Assembly (NCBI GenBank): GCA_005784505.1
Contig: VCAZ01000111.1
Span: 726,537-790,536, forward strand
Source: Bagarius yarrelli
Taxonomy: Eukaryota > Chordata > Actinopteri > Siluriformes > Sisoridae
Reading direction: 5' to 3'
Length of the DNA stretch: 64,000 nt
Made by a program: the position numbers and the translations under genes
Part shown: positions 11,561-23,705 of the stretch, piece after piece
Layout of the letters: every line of letters starts with the position of its first letter
Position numbering within the stretch: the first letter of the stretch is position 1
Notes under the pieces: generated by a model
The model's database searches: none
What the model saw: the letters and a program-made list of their open reading frames with translations, nothing else
What the model was told of the DNA's origin: nothing

Positions 11561-12034
11561 TGCATTTTTTTTTTTTTTGCACGTTTTCCATCACTTTCTA
11601 ATCCTTTTCATCCTTCTTCACACACACACTCGGTCAATTTCACTTCCCTCTTTCATATTTCTTGAATTCCCATTCGAATACAGATTTAAATAGCGTAATA
11701 TTATTTGGAATTTGTAATGTTAGCTTTTTTCACTAGAGCTTCTAAAGCTTCGAATTGCTCTTCAGTTTTAAAATTGTCAGTGGGGACCGCTGACGTTTTT
11801 ATGGACTTCTGGTTTTTTTTTTGTTTGTTTTAATTTATTGCAATTTAGATTAAATCCATTTAATTCAAGTGAACACTATTTATAGACTAATAGGGGTAAA
11901 AAAAACAAAAACAATAAAGTATAATTACTTTTCGAACGGTGGCTTGTAATTTATGACACTGTAACATTTATTATACTTTACAGACCTCTGAGAGACACAC
12001 TGCCCCATCAGCATCTTTACCTTAAATACACTAA

Positions 12035-12150
12035 TAAACTGCTACAACAATGCAATGCTTTTTTTTATCTATACTGGAACTTAAAAGACCTTAAAACCTT
12101 TATCCAGCATGACAATACCCCTGTGCACAAAGCCCCAAAACCTCTAAACT
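12035..12150 (+). mobile_element. Tc1-like transposon fragment
   Basis: CTGGAACTTAAAAGACC and CCAGCATGACAATACCCC followed by TGTGCACAAAGCCCC belong to the catalytic-core region of a Tc1-like fish transposon. Related pieces lie at 24160 and, reversed, at 62980. Heavily mutated, with no open frame. Confidence 0.65.
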
Positions 12151-12307
12151 TACTAAAACTATTGTGGCGGAGTCACCAAATCCTCACAATCGAGTGTAAA
12201 GCCTTTTAAAGTGTAAAGATTATTATAGGATTGAATCTAAAACATAACACAATTGTTAATTTTAGCAATGCATCACAACATAGAAATAACTACTGTATGT
12301 CTTTACA

Positions 12308-12489
12308 TTACTTAACATTTGACGCCCTCATCCAGAGCGATTTACTTTTATATCCTTTATACATCTGAGCAATTAAAGGTTAAGAGCCTTGCCCAGGGGC
12401 CCAATAAGTGGCTACTTGGTGGTGCTGGGAATCGATTCCCCAATCTTCCAATTAGCAGTCCAACATCCTAACCACTGCACTACTACTTT
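12308..12489 (-). repeat. SINE-A, full length
   Basis: Tail first (GACGCCCTCATCCAGAGCGA), then CAGGGGCCCAATAAGTGG, GGTGCTGGGAATCGATTCC (box B-like) and CCACTGCACTACTACTTTT. Confidence 0.92.
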
Positions 12490-12772
12490 TTCATTTATCT
12501 GTCTATTTTTGATCACTATAAAACAAAATCTTAGGGATGACACACACAAATGGAGATTCTACATACACAAATCTATTTCAACCCTTTTATTAATAATGAA
12601 CCAAATTTAAAAAGCTTATTATTTTGTTTTATTCCATGTGTTTGTGTAAACCGTTGTCCTGAGAAAACTCTTCTCCATGAGCTATAAGAGATCTGGCTCA
12701 TCCTGTCATTTTAATTCCTTCCACTAGATGTTGCTGTGACTCCCTGTTGGATTTGGAAGTAAAACTTGATTT

Positions 12773-12803
<31 letters not shown>

Positions 12804-13195
12804 CCCATGTTAAAAAAAACCCTCCCAAACTTCTATGCCATGATGGACATGAACGAGGGATACCTCGAACACACACTTCCCTTTTCTATCTATTACGTTC
12901 TCTGGAAGAAAAGTTTGGTTTTCCTTCTCTCCATCTGTTCCAACAGAGAAACATAGATTTACGTGTGCGGTTTTTTATTTATTTATTTATTTTTTTTAAG
13001 AGCCGATTATATCGCTTTCCATTACTCGCTAAAGTAAGTATGAAGGCATTGTTTTCCTTCTTCCAAACAAGTTTCACTAAGCCTCTAATAAGTGTCAAGT
13101 AAATCCCACACCCTCACATCTATCTGATGCTGTATCATTAACCTTGGGGATGGCAGATGAAAAACAGGAATGGATAATAAGAAAAAAAAATCTAT
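12490..13195. other. Low-complexity AT-rich stretch
   Basis: Contains a T29 homopolymer at 12775-12803 and short T-rich runs near 12972-12998. No gene. Confidence 0.6.
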
Positions 13196-13450
13196 ATTTG
13201 GCCCAAAGAAAGACGGGATTAGCGAGCAGAAAAAGGATGTCTGTCGGATCAGCGCGTGATGGTGAGAGGCGGTTCGGTTTGCAGGTGAAAAAATTGTAGT
13301 TGACGTTGTTTCTGTCGCGGCTCAGCTGGAGGTCAGACCTGAAAAGCACTGAGTCACCAAACGTGGGTAGATGTTGTGCTTTAGTCAGTGGCAGGGAGGG
13401 TAAAGGCGGCCACCGAGAGGCCATGCTAAATGACATTAATAATCTGGCAG
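13195..13450. promoter_or_regulatory. Candidate conserved non-coding element
   Basis: Unique block of higher GC than its surroundings (GATCAGCGCGTGATGG, GGTCAGACCTGAAAAG, GCTAAATGACATTAATAATC). A 142-codon open frame crosses it on the minus strand (13095-13523), but its translation has no domain, starts in a pyrimidine-rich repeat and looks like chance. Confidence 0.25.
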
Positions 13451-13680
13451 GCTTAAAGTCCTGTTGCTTTTTAACAGGTGCTCTCAATCTATTTCTCCAT
13501 TTCTCCCTCTCTTTCTCTTTCACTCACTATTTCTCGCTCTCCCACTACATTCGCTCAGGTTTATAGCATGCAGTCATGATCAGAGAAAAAAAAAAGGAAC
13601 GAACTGCACTTCTGCTTGCCAACTGGTTACCATGGTGCCTGTTCTCATTTTGATCTTGTAGTACAGATAATTAAATAAGT

Positions 13681-13682
13681 GA

Positions 13683-13723
<41 letters not shown>

Positions 13724-13830
13724 GCAGCTATGGACAGATGCCATAAAGAAGGCTGAAATTGTATCTGCCTTAGATGTGTACACATTTATATATATATATA
13801 TACATATATACACACACACACACACACACA
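13681..13830. repeat. Compound microsatellite
   Basis: (GA)n at 13681-13722, then (TA)n about 13788-13809 and (CA)n about 13810-13830. Confidence 0.95.
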
Positions 13831-14115
13831 GTTATTCTTTACTATGGAAGTGTGAACGCTGCTTAACTGACAATTCTTCTTAAACAGTAAACAGTAGACA
13901 TGTGCATGCAATAAATTAATAAAATATAATGTAAAAATCAATAATAAAATGAATTAATATCCGTTACTGTGGTAACAAGTGTGTGTTTGTGTGTGTTTGA
14001 GATCACGGAAAAGATGCATTTTGGAAGCATTAGACAGAAGCTGGGATTGAGAGTAAGAAGAGTTTTTAGTATTTTATGGTTTTTTTTTATATAAAACAGC
14101 TTTACTTATCATTTA

Positions 14116-14133
14116 CCCCCCTCCCCCCCCCCC
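14116..14133. repeat. C-rich homopolymer run
   Basis: CCCCCCTCCCCCCCCCCC; a likely slippage and sequencing-error site. Confidence 0.95.
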
Positions 14134-14696
14134 GTAATGTTGGACTCCATGATAACCCATGATTTAGCAGTTTTTCCAGCTTTTACAAAAATGCACACTT
14201 TCTGCCTATGTTTGTGAATCTGTCCCTTGAGTGATGGTACAAACAAGTACAGACCCAGTGCCAATTATCGAACCTTGGACGCAGTGGATTTTGGCTGAGG
14301 TGGCTGCTAAAGCAATCGACCGGTGTGACTTGGTGGAGAGAAGGAAAGAAAAAGTAGTGAGATTTTTTTTCTAAGATGCACTGGGATAAACTTGGGTTTT
14401 ATTTTTTGCAGTTTTCCAGATACTCAGCGGTTATTGGAATTTGTCAAGAAATATATCACAGACGGATCGATTTAACTTAGTGTTCCAGGGCATGTTGGCT
14501 TCAAGGGATGCAGGAGAAACATTTGGCACAGCTTCAGGATGTACAAAAGCACCGTAAAGGGGATCAAGAGGATTAGAAGGGATCCACGAAAGGGGATTGA
14601 ATAATAAAACTTCACACAGAAGTGCTCTGTAAGCGACAACAAGTGATTTAGCCTTGACACTGTCTTACCATTCAAACTTTATTACAACTTACAGTT

Positions 14697-14790
14697 ATAC
14701 CAGCTTATTCTCTAATTCGGGGTCACAGGGATCTGCTGGAGTCTATCCCAGCCGTCTCTGAAAGGGCGAAAAGCAGGAGGGGGACACCCT
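14697..14790 (-). repeat. SINE-C tail fragment
   Basis: Only the 3' quarter, reversed: CTCTAATTCGGGGTCACAGG and CTGGAGTCTATCCCAGCCG, ending at GGGGACACCCTCC. The rest of the element is absent. Confidence 0.85.
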
Positions 14791-16700
14791 CCAACAGTGC
14801 TGCCTCCCTTTTTACATATTGCTAGCAGAAATGATGGAAAGATTCCACACGGCTGACATTTTCACTGCTGAGCTGCTTACTTTTGGAACGTCTGTGCTGA
14901 CTGGCGCAGGGCTGCAAACACAGACTTAAATCTCCTTGTATTCATCATTATAATTCAAATTATTTGTAAAGTGTTAAAATTCTTTTAGCCAAAAAATGTT
15001 GGCTTGCTTTGTCTGTTGGCTGGAGGAAAAAAAAATGAGGTGCTGTTTTAACTCCGATAGCTGATACTGTAATAGTGAAATGATGAGTTTATTATAATCC
15101 GATTGTAGTTTTGATTTTGGAATTGTGAAGCCAGACTTTTAGATTGATGGCCGTATGACTGACAGGTAAAGCAACCAATGACATTCCGCTTTGTGCCGCG
15201 TCATGATTAGGGGCGTCTCTAAATGGGGCATCGTAAAAGTCTTTAAACCTTGTATACTTTTAGGAATCCAGCATTTAATTGACCTCGTTTGCTGCACATT
15301 GTGATCGATGTAAACACATCACGTCTCCCGGAAATCCTGTACGTCTTAACCAATCAGAGAACAACTTCCAAACTCCTGAAGTTTTTAACTTCTAGCGTCT
15401 GTATGTATGCACCTTAACCATTTGAGCCACCCTGCCACCCCTACAATTATTATTAAATATATAATAATGTTAATATTTACTATAGGAATTGAACAATATT
15501 ATTTCCTTTATTTCCAAATTTAAACGTTTTTAATGAATAAAAAAAAGAGATGAATTAAATGTTAACAACGGGGCACCGCTAGCAGGGTAACTTTGGGGAC
15601 TTTGGGGGCCCTGAAAGATCTGTTTTATTAGTAGTAACAGTATGATGGAGGGTCCAACCTTATACTCTTTCATAGAACTGGAAATTACTAGCAGTGCCCT
15701 TGGTCAACACCACCACCACCAAGAACAACAACAAACAGATACATTACTCCAATTCTATGGTTGCTGTTCTGTTTTTTTTTTGACAAATGCAAAAGAAGAT
15801 TCTGTAACTTCAATCTTGATGAATTGTTTCTGTTTCTTTTTATATCTGCATCTAGCAAGATACCACTGACATTTTTTTTCACAATAGTTCACTGAGATTA
15901 AGCAAAAATTAGAAAAATTGTGTTGCATTTACTAATGCAAGATGGAGAGGGGACGGGGTTTCGAGTAGGTCAGTGAATATTGACAAAATCAAAACACCTA
16001 CACAATCGTCAATACCGAATTTAAGATTAAGGTAAAAACTGGCATGTTTTTGTAAGTGGTAATCTACTTATAGTACTGGAATGTGTGTAAAATGTGGCAG
16101 CTGAGTATGTTTTTCTAATTTATCTTGAGGAGCAAGGAAATCCTGCTGAACTGCAGCCCTCTGATTGCAAAGGTTGCATGTGAAATTGTTCAGAGGAACA
16201 TTCACTTATTTGGAGATTAGCATGCAGGAATACTGAGTGCACCTAAGGATATGAAGCTGATAACATAATCCACTCAGCGTGCAAGTCGCAGCAATATCAA
16301 GCTGTAGCGCATTCACTGCATCAGCAGTACGGCTAAATACCATTGGGCAGAAAAAAAAAAACCACCCAACATTAAGGATCACTCCATCTCCTTTCCCAAG
16401 AATTGTACTTAAGACCTTATGGAGGTTATGAATCCTGCATGTCAAAGTTAATGGTCAACATGAACAAGGATGGAAGTGAAAATTTACCCTAATCATTTTT
16501 GTTTCTCTTTGGCTGTTCTTGAGGATTACATTTGAGACTGTTTACGTTTGCGCCTTTCTATTTTGTTGGATTAATGAGCTATAAGGTCATAAAATGGAGG
16601 TCTGTTCTGCTTCGATAACCGTTTGGGCTTAGGATTATAGTAAAAGGGGAAACTCTGTATAAAAAGTAAGAGAGATAGAGAGGCAACAAGGGTAGGTTCA
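14791..16700. other. Unassigned DNA
   Basis: Mostly unique AT-rich sequence. A SINE-B head remnant (TTTGAGCCACCCTGCCACCCC) lies at 15408-15442 on the minus strand. A short (CAC)n patch is at about 15709. No coding evidence. Confidence 0.5.
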
Positions 16701-16719
16701 TTGAGGTTCATCGCTCAGC

Positions 16720-17030
16720 CAGTAATGACACCACAGTCTGTTCGAATCGAATTAGTGTGGTCTTTCCTCCTGCATTAGAATGTTGCTCTTTCTCATTACC
16801 AGCACTGCTTTACTCCCTTCAGAGGATTTGGTGTTTTTTGTCTGATTACTTCAGCCAGTGGAGCGATTAGCAGGAAGATTTAAAGTTATTTTTACTGTAT
16901 TGGGAGCTGCAAAGAGCTTCCCGATCGACTTTGCAGTCTAGCTACTTACATTATGGTCTAACGAGTCTGCATTTAGGTGTCAACTGAAGCTCTCAGATGA
17001 GCTACGATGACGTCCTCTTTGCTAATTTCA
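16720..17030. promoter_or_regulatory. Candidate conserved non-coding element
   Basis: Repeat-free, complex sequence with homeobox-like and E-box-like words (GCGATTAGCAGG, CAGATGAGCTAC, TTTGCTAATTTC). Enhancer-like texture only. Confidence 0.3.
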
Positions 17031-17164
17031 TTTATAAACATAAAATTAAACTTTAATAAATATTAATACTTAAACAGGTTAACAATTTTTCCACCTTGTG
17101 ATGTAGTCTGTTAACGGACGTCTTTGGTTGCTAAGCAACATAACAGGCAAAAATTTGTCTATTC

Positions 17165-17360
17165 CAGAGGGGGCTCTAAACTCAGTCCTGGAGGGTCGTT
17201 GTCCTGCAGAGTTAAGCCCCAACTTGCCTCAAAACACCTACCTGTAAGTTTCGACTCTACCTAGCAAGATCTTGATTAGTTGGTTCAGGTGTGTTTGATT
17301 AGGGTTGGAGCTAAACTCTGTAGGACACCGAACCGCCAGCACCGAGATTGCCCACCCCTG
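17165..17360. mobile_element. hAT-type MITE with perfect 8 bp duplication
   Basis: Ends CAGAGGGGGCTCTAAACTC and TTGCCCACCCCTG form imperfect terminal inverted repeats. Flanking GTCTATTC is exactly duplicated at 17157-17164 and 17361-17368, the 8 bp expected of hAT insertion. Inside, TCCTGGAGGGTCG, CAGGTGTGTTTGATTAGG and GTTGGAGCTAAACTC match a widespread teleost non-autonomous hAT element. 196 bp, no coding capacity. A second copy is at 23706-24043. Confidence 0.9.
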
Positions 17361-17672
17361 GTCTATTCCATAGAGAAGACAGGAGATTAAAGGTATGATT
17401 TAATTGATTGCTTGTGGATAAAAAACTTTTATGGGTCACAGCTCCAACTTGTGGGGTCAACGGCATATATGGCCAGGTGCCAATTATATATTACTGTTAA
17501 TAACTATTAATGACAGTTAAACTTACTTATTTACTGGAAATGTAACGATGGAAAGAACTTCACATTTGTTTTATACTCAAATTCAGCAACAATTAATTCA
17601 AATGTTTGTTTGCTAACATTAGCAAAGTATTAATGTTAATACAGTACATGTTTTTAGCTACTCATTAAATAC

Positions 17673-17862
17673 ATGTACAGCATTTGGCAGACGTCCTTAA
17701 CCAGAGCGACTTACATTCATCTCATTTATACATTGAAGTGATTAGAGGTTAGGGGCCTTGCTCAGGAGTCCAGCATTGGCAACATGATTGTACTGGGAAT
17801 CAAACCTACAATTTTCTACTTAGCAGTCCAACACCTTAATTACTGAGCTACCAGTTCCCTCT
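17673..17862 (-). repeat. SINE-A, full length
   Basis: CAGCATTTGGCAGACGTCC start, GGGGCCTTGCTCAGGAGTCC, then GGGAATCAAACCTAC and GAGCTACCAGTTCCCT. Sits between two MITEs. Confidence 0.92.
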
Positions 17863-17881
17863 GTGCATGCATGTTTATTAA

Positions 17882-18165
17882 AGGTACAATAAGTGATTGT
17901 CTTCAGAAACAAGTTTACATTCCTTTATGAATTAGCTCGACTACAGCAGCGGCGTGTAATCGGATAATATTTTTATGTTTGGTATTTTAGTACTGTACTT
18001 TAAACTTTTCTCACCAGTGACTGACCCATAGTGTATTATCACAAGGTTGTCTCTGGTTGTCTAGTGTGTGTTCGTTGTTTTTAGAAGGTGTGGGTTCGGA
18101 TGGTTGGGATGTACTGTACGCTTTCAGTGCTAGCATTTTCCTAGATAACTGATCCTACTGTACCT
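17882..18165. mobile_element. TTAA-flanked MITE (Kolobok/piggyBac-like)
   Basis: Starts AGGTACAATAAGTGAT and ends ATCCTACTGTACCT, giving an inverted repeat of about 14 bp. It is bordered on both sides by TTAA (17878-17881 and 18166-18169). TTAA duplication is typical of piggyBac and Kolobok elements. 284 bp, non-coding. A diverged relative is at 32965-33180. Confidence 0.75.
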
Positions 18166-18169
18166 TTAA

Positions 18170-20257
18170 ATCGGGCTGATATAATTTGACATAGTTTTAA
18201 GATACCAAATACATTTCCGAAACTTATATTTGCTTTAGAAAAGAGAAAAGTTCTACAACTCGGATCCATACTATATCGAAATTCTAGAGCTTCCTTGTTT
18301 ATCTTTATTGTTTCTATTGTCCGGAGTGCTCCATATGGAGCTGCCCATTCTCCTGTGGAGCAGATTTCTCAAGATGGTTAAAACTTGTTTTGGAAAACGA
18401 TCCAATCCATTCAGGTCTCTTAGCTATCAAGGCAAGGCCCTCCTGGCAAGTGGATGAGCTGTTGATACACCACCATGCCATTGTGCCGGTGCTCATAATA
18501 AGCAATAGACACTAACCCCGTAGCATCCAAGTAATTGGTCATCCAAACCTAAAGTCCTTTTCTCTTCTATTTTTCTTCATCCCATCCCCATTCAATTCTC
18601 ACATAATACAGCTGCAGTGGTCACAGGGAAGGTGAGTGGTCTGCTCAGTAATTGGTTAGATTTCCACCGGAGGTCAGCTACGGGTGTATTGCCTACACAT
18701 ACATAGGGGGTGTCTGCTGGAGTTTCCGCAGCTAATAACCATGTCTGAATCAATCTAAAAGAAACCTGTCAAACCACATGAAGCATTTTAACAGTTATTA
18801 GGTCTATTTGTTATATTTCAAACCGAGTAATGTGGTTGTCTGAGTCTCATTTTAAACAAAGTTTCATTTGACGCATTGGATGTCCATGCTAATTGGTTTG
18901 ATTGCTTGTAATTAAATTGTCCAAAAAAACCAAAACGATAATTGAAATAAAAATTAAGTGAACTCGACCCTGAATGAACCCAAAAGCATAAAGAAACTCT
19001 AACCCGCCATGTGTTTTTGCGTTGGGATGTAAGATGCAAAAATGAAAGAAATTTGGACAGAAGAAGTAAAAGACAGTGAATATTTTGACCTGGAAAGTTC
19101 TTGTGTATGTAATTATCTTATAACTTCGTGATTGCTGGCTTCATGTGTTCTGTGCTTGGGTGAGTTTTCTAATTTCAATTCACACTTTGTTAAGATTTGT
19201 ATAGTTTTTCTTTATAAAATTCTGATCTATGGCTATACTGTAGGTTTTCCACACTTTTTTAGCCCCGGATGTGAGTATTAATGAATTACATTTACTTTGT
19301 TACATTTAACTTAATTCCTTTTACTTTTAGAAGATATTTAAAGATGTATACTTTTACTCAAGTATATTTTTGGTAAAAAAATGACCTTCGTTACTGTCAA
19401 AAGAAAAATAAATATGAGATGTTTTATATAATTAGTTTATATAATGACTTTGGAGATGTTGCTTGGCTAGAGGCTGCTCCGAATCTTCGTCTCGAGTTTT
19501 TTTGCACAAGTTTAATCGGAAGATGACGCAGAGAAAGATGTGTGTGTGTGTGTGTGTGTGTTATCGGAGGAAGATCACCAGTGCCCCCAAGTTTAGTCTA
19601 TATTTTCACTCCAATATGTCAAAAAAATAGTTTCATAATGCGATGAATGCTGTGTGCAAAAAAAAAAAACGAACTGACATCACAGCATACAAGAATTCCA
19701 GCTCCAACCTGAAAAAAAACCAAACATGTAGCGATGAGTGTGAAAATGACGCCTTTTTGAACTCCATGAATAATCATTTGGTTTCTACGAACACTTTATT
19801 GTAAAGCCACATTTCACACACTGTCCATGTGCAAAAAATGACAGATATCCTGTGAATTCTACGAACAAACAATCATTCGAATCGTCTGCACATTTTCATA
19901 TCCATTGAACACAAAACTAAATAAACTGAACCGCATTCTGGGACGTCCTGCATTTATACAACAAGCACTGAAGTTTTTTCTTTTGAAACCTGACTAAAGA
20001 ACATACAAAAAACAAAAGTCAACACAAGATTGTATTTTTATTTGATTCCTACCTAATTAATGCATGCTAGAAAAACATCTGGGGGTGTTTGGGATGGGAT
20101 TGTAAATGAGAGGTGATGTGATGTGATGTTAATTGTCCATCACAGGACTGAGATTGACTTGCAATCTGTTTTATATAACCAGAAAGGAGGAGACGGGATG
20201 TAAAAACTCACCAAGAGGTTTGATATTCAGGGTTTTTGCTTCGTGTCAGTCAGATCA
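18170..20257. other. Unassigned DNA with minor repeats
   Basis: Holds a (TG)n run at about 19541-19560. A T/A-rich ACTTTTACTCAAGTATA patch near 19350 may be an old hAT-like end related to 20258-20402. No gene seen. Confidence 0.45.
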
Positions 20258-20402
20258 GAAGTAACTAGTAACTAACAACTCGAGTAGTTTTTTCCATCGG
20301 ATACCTTTACTATTAACATTGTTACTTTTACTTAAGTAAATTTTTCTATAACTACTTATACGTTTAATTAAGTACAGATTTTGGATACTCGACCCATCTC
20401 TG
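20258..20402. mobile_element. hAT-like element end
   Basis: GTTACTTTTACTTAAGTAAA and GGATACTCGACCCATCTCTG resemble the right end of a common teleost hAT family whose termini read CAGAGRTGGG. The opposite end was not found, so limits are uncertain. Confidence 0.45.
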
Positions 20403-20639
20403 TTCAGCCCTACATTTTCTTCAGCTAACATTCTTTTTTTTAATCGGGTGTTAACACGCCGTAGGAAACGAACTGTTCCCGTCACATGGCCTAAATAAAT
20501 CACGAAAAGATGTTGGTACAAAAAAAAAAAGAGAAAAATACATAATCCTTTTCACTATTACTTGAAAACTCTTATTCCCATATTACCCGAAGGATCTTAG
20601 GACACATTCACCTTTGATGTTTGTTAAGCATATTTTTGG

Positions 20640-20870
20640 AAAGAGGCTGCTTTTATCAGACCGATGGCCCCCTGCTTGAGGTGGAGGATGCTGTGATGTC
20701 AGGCTGCATAGCTGTGCCAGTTAAATACGGCGCTACAAAATTAGGGCCCTTATGGCCTCGTAATGATTCCCTAAGCAGATGAGTAATGTATTGGCCTGTC
20801 TGTCGCTTGGCTAACAGAGCTTTGTCTCCTTTAGCTGTGGCCAGGCGACAAATGGCTGACAAATTAGCTG
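20640..20870. promoter_or_regulatory. Strong candidate conserved enhancer
   Basis: About 230 bp of dense, non-repetitive sequence with no simple repeats (GGTGGAGGATGCTGTGATG, GGGCCCTTATGGCCTCG, GGCTGACAAATTAGCTG). Texture and motif density are those of deeply conserved developmental enhancers. A 68-codon minus-strand frame here carries no protein features. Confidence 0.4.
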
Positions 20871-21169
20871 TTTTTTTGTTGTATAGCTTGTCTACAAAAC
20901 GGGTTTAGAACCTTGGTTCTACGACAGCAGCCCTGGCAACTACCATGTTGCATCCGGTCCTCACCAGTGTGTCGGGCTATAAATAAAACTTAATTAAATG
21001 GGAAAAGGTTTAGCCTATGCAGATGTATTGATTTATTCATAGCTAAGATTATGATGTGATTAGAAAGCTGTGTTTTTTATGTACTATTTAATAATTAGTT
21101 CGAAATTTAAAGTAATAGTCAATACCTCGATTTTAAATACTGTTTGTTGGGATTTCACACACGGTTACA

Positions 21170-21460
21170 GACCAAAAGTGTGTTTTAATGGCGGCCTGCA
21201 CAGGTGCATCTCTCTATATTTGCCATATTTGCCCTCCATCTGGACTTTTCAGTGTCCCCATCCACAGGGGACCTGCCTAGAGCACGGCTTCTGTCTTTTG
21301 TCAATATGGTAACAGCCATCAAAATTAGTGCTCTTAATTACACAGCCAACCGCTAGGCATGCTGTTTTCACCCACCTCTTTCCAACACTTGTGCTAACAC
21401 TGTTTGGGGATCTTTGCATGAATGGATGGACTGTTTCTTTTTGCCTTTTATGAGATGAGC
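21170..21460. promoter_or_regulatory. Candidate conserved non-coding element
   Basis: Repeat-free block with ATTTGCCATATTTGCCC, GTGCTCTTAATTACACAGCC and CCATCAAAATTAGTG words. Only 300 bp from the block at 20640-20870, so the two may form a cluster. Confidence 0.33.
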
Positions 21461-22077
21461 CACATCTGTGCCTCAAAAGATTAAATAGGAGAGAAGCGGG
21501 GCTTATTATTATAACGATTGGGATTTATAATAAACGCATGCAGTTTTGGCAGCTACCATTATTAGACTGCAGAATAGGATCATGGGGACAGGCTTACATG
21601 ACTCCTCTAGGACATGAAGCTGTACGTGGAAGATCTTCTTCTAAACAACAATGCGGTATAATTAAGCAAGGGTCATGAGTGATCTTGTAACTAGACAATC
21701 CTGTGGCCAAATGAATCACCTCAGCAGTGATGAAAAATGTAGTATTACAGACTGAGGAAGCATATTAATCCACTGTCCTTTACACGCATCAAAGTTTTAA
21801 TAAGGGAAAAAAAAAAACAGGAAAGGTTTCCAGGGACTGTGAGAAAAAGGTCAACTGACTTGTGGCATTATAACATTGTCTACATACCAGAGCATGTATT
21901 GTACAATGGATAGAAAAAGTGTACAACCCCTTTGTGAATACATGACAGGTTTCTGTAACAATTTTTCACCCTTAGTGTAAATTGAGGGTGAAAAAAATCT
22001 GGACTTGGGGATATTATAATACACTTTCTTGCAGAAAAAATCATAGATCGATTAAACTGTAAGCGTCTGTTCACACC
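21461..22077. other. Unassigned DNA
   Basis: No family recognised; A-runs at about 21808. Confidence 0.45.
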
Positions 22078-22345
22078 TCACTGTAGGCCGGGCGGATTCT
22101 GGAGACGATTTGGTCATTCGAGACAAATCCTAAAAGACTCCTATAATCCTAGACTAAAATTTGTTCTTTCTGATCGCAAGATAGTCACGATCAATGGCAG
22201 GCGATCGATGTCTCTTGCAATCAGTCTTTTTCTTCAATAAAATTCTGGGAGTATCCGAAGATTTTAGACGAAAACAATAGGAACGCAGAACCTGGTTATA
22301 CAATTAGTGTGACAACTTTAAACCACATCAGGAAAATGTAAAAAT
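22078..22345. repeat. Repeat F, copy 1
   Basis: Aligns by eye with 59515-59757: CTATAATCCTAGACTAAAAT, TCTGATCGCAAG, AACAATAGGAACGCAG and TTAGTGTGACAACTTTAAAC match the other copy in order with similar spacing. Family not recognised; no clear terminal repeats. Confidence 0.6.
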
Positions 22346-22751
22346 GAGTCAGATGGATCCGTATCCATGTTATTAACACTACCGTAGCAACTACTTGAGA
22401 TGTGATGTGGAATTATATTCAGGGAACACAAGAGACAAGTGGACTGATACACATAGTGGAACTTCCAGTGTAGCTAAAGGAAATTATTGGTTGAATGCAC
22501 AACTAATCGGATTAGACTGGAATTAACATTTGTAAAAATACCACACAGACGTCTGGAAATATGTAAATGAAGAGTGCAATTACAGTTGCGCCTAAAGATT
22601 CAGTGTTATGCTGCAGGATGATTTGATGAGGGAGGAACTAATCTTTTATTCAGGATCTAAGAATAATATCCTATAACAGGAAAATGCCATGTATACACAA
22701 GCTCTAAATTCTGTTTAATGCACTTTAAAGTACTGATCTTGGTAATGTATA
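22346..22751. other. Unassigned DNA
   Basis: Nothing recognised. Confidence 0.45.
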
Positions 22752-22890
22752 AGGAGAAGTGGTAGCAAAAGTGGTAAGGGTCTTGGACTGCCAATTGGAT
22801 GATCTGGGTTTGATTCCCAGCACCACCGAATTTAACCTCCAATTGCTCAGTCACTCTGGATAAAGACGTCTGCCGAATGGCGTAAATGTA
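22752..22890 (+). repeat. SINE-A with internal deletion
   Basis: GAGAAGTGGTAGC head and intact box B-like GGGTTTGATTCCC, but the GGGCCCCTGAGCAAGG segment is deleted and the tail (CTCTGGATAAAGACGTCTGC) follows early. About 139 bp versus 185. Confidence 0.88.
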
Positions 22891-23705
22891 AGACCTTTGC
22901 TTATATTGTGCATTATAAAATATTAAAGCAGTGACACGTTCAGGGTTAACAAGACTGACATCGCTAATATCCGTCTTTAAAGAGTGTGTCAAGCGCTTTG
23001 GAAATATTTTTCATGCATTGGACGACATAAGGTCACAACCTTTTTTTTTAATAAACAGTGTCGTGAGCTATAATAGACTGAAAAATTAGTTCTTATCGTC
23101 TTTGCTGTGGCCTTTTGTAATGCTTACTTTTATTATAAATCCGTGACAGCAATCCAAACCATATAAAGGGATGGCTTTTATGATATTGCCCCTGTTATAT
23201 TTAATTCTACACACACTGTATCGAACAGCGATGGCACTTTCACTTCAGTTTTAAATCTAAGAAAAGGCCACCGGTGTGAAATCAGCAGGAAATCAATTTC
23301 AGCCTGGCTAACTCTTTCTCCAGCTTTACTGTGTGATTATTTGCGTTCGTACATTTGCGGGGGTGGTATCTGCCGCTGATATCGCAGATCTGCTTATGTG
23401 GGTGAAAACAAGTACCGTTATAAATAGTGATATATTTTGGAAGGTTTAGTGTTCGCAAGTGTTTTGTTTTTTGTTTTTTTTTCGCACAACAGAACGTAAA
23501 CAAAAGCTATTAGGAATGACGTGTTTTAGCACAAAGGCCTAGTGTTGATAAACGGAAGACATAACAAGCCTTACTACTCATTTCCAAAAAAAAAAAATAT
23601 ATATACAAATAAAATGTTTCTTGTAAAGCTGACAATTTAAGCTGTCAAGCTGGCACTTCTTGATGTAATCACTAGCTAGGCCAACAATATGCTATATATT
23701 AAGAC
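22891..23705. other. Unassigned DNA
   Basis: Unique sequence with a T-rich patch near 23465. No coding or repeat signature. Confidence 0.45.

Noticed and set aside
13095..13523. 142-codon open frame on the minus strand, longest in the window
   Set aside because: Starts in a pyrimidine-rich repeat, has no domain and no plausible initiation context, and the sequence looks regulatory rather than coding.
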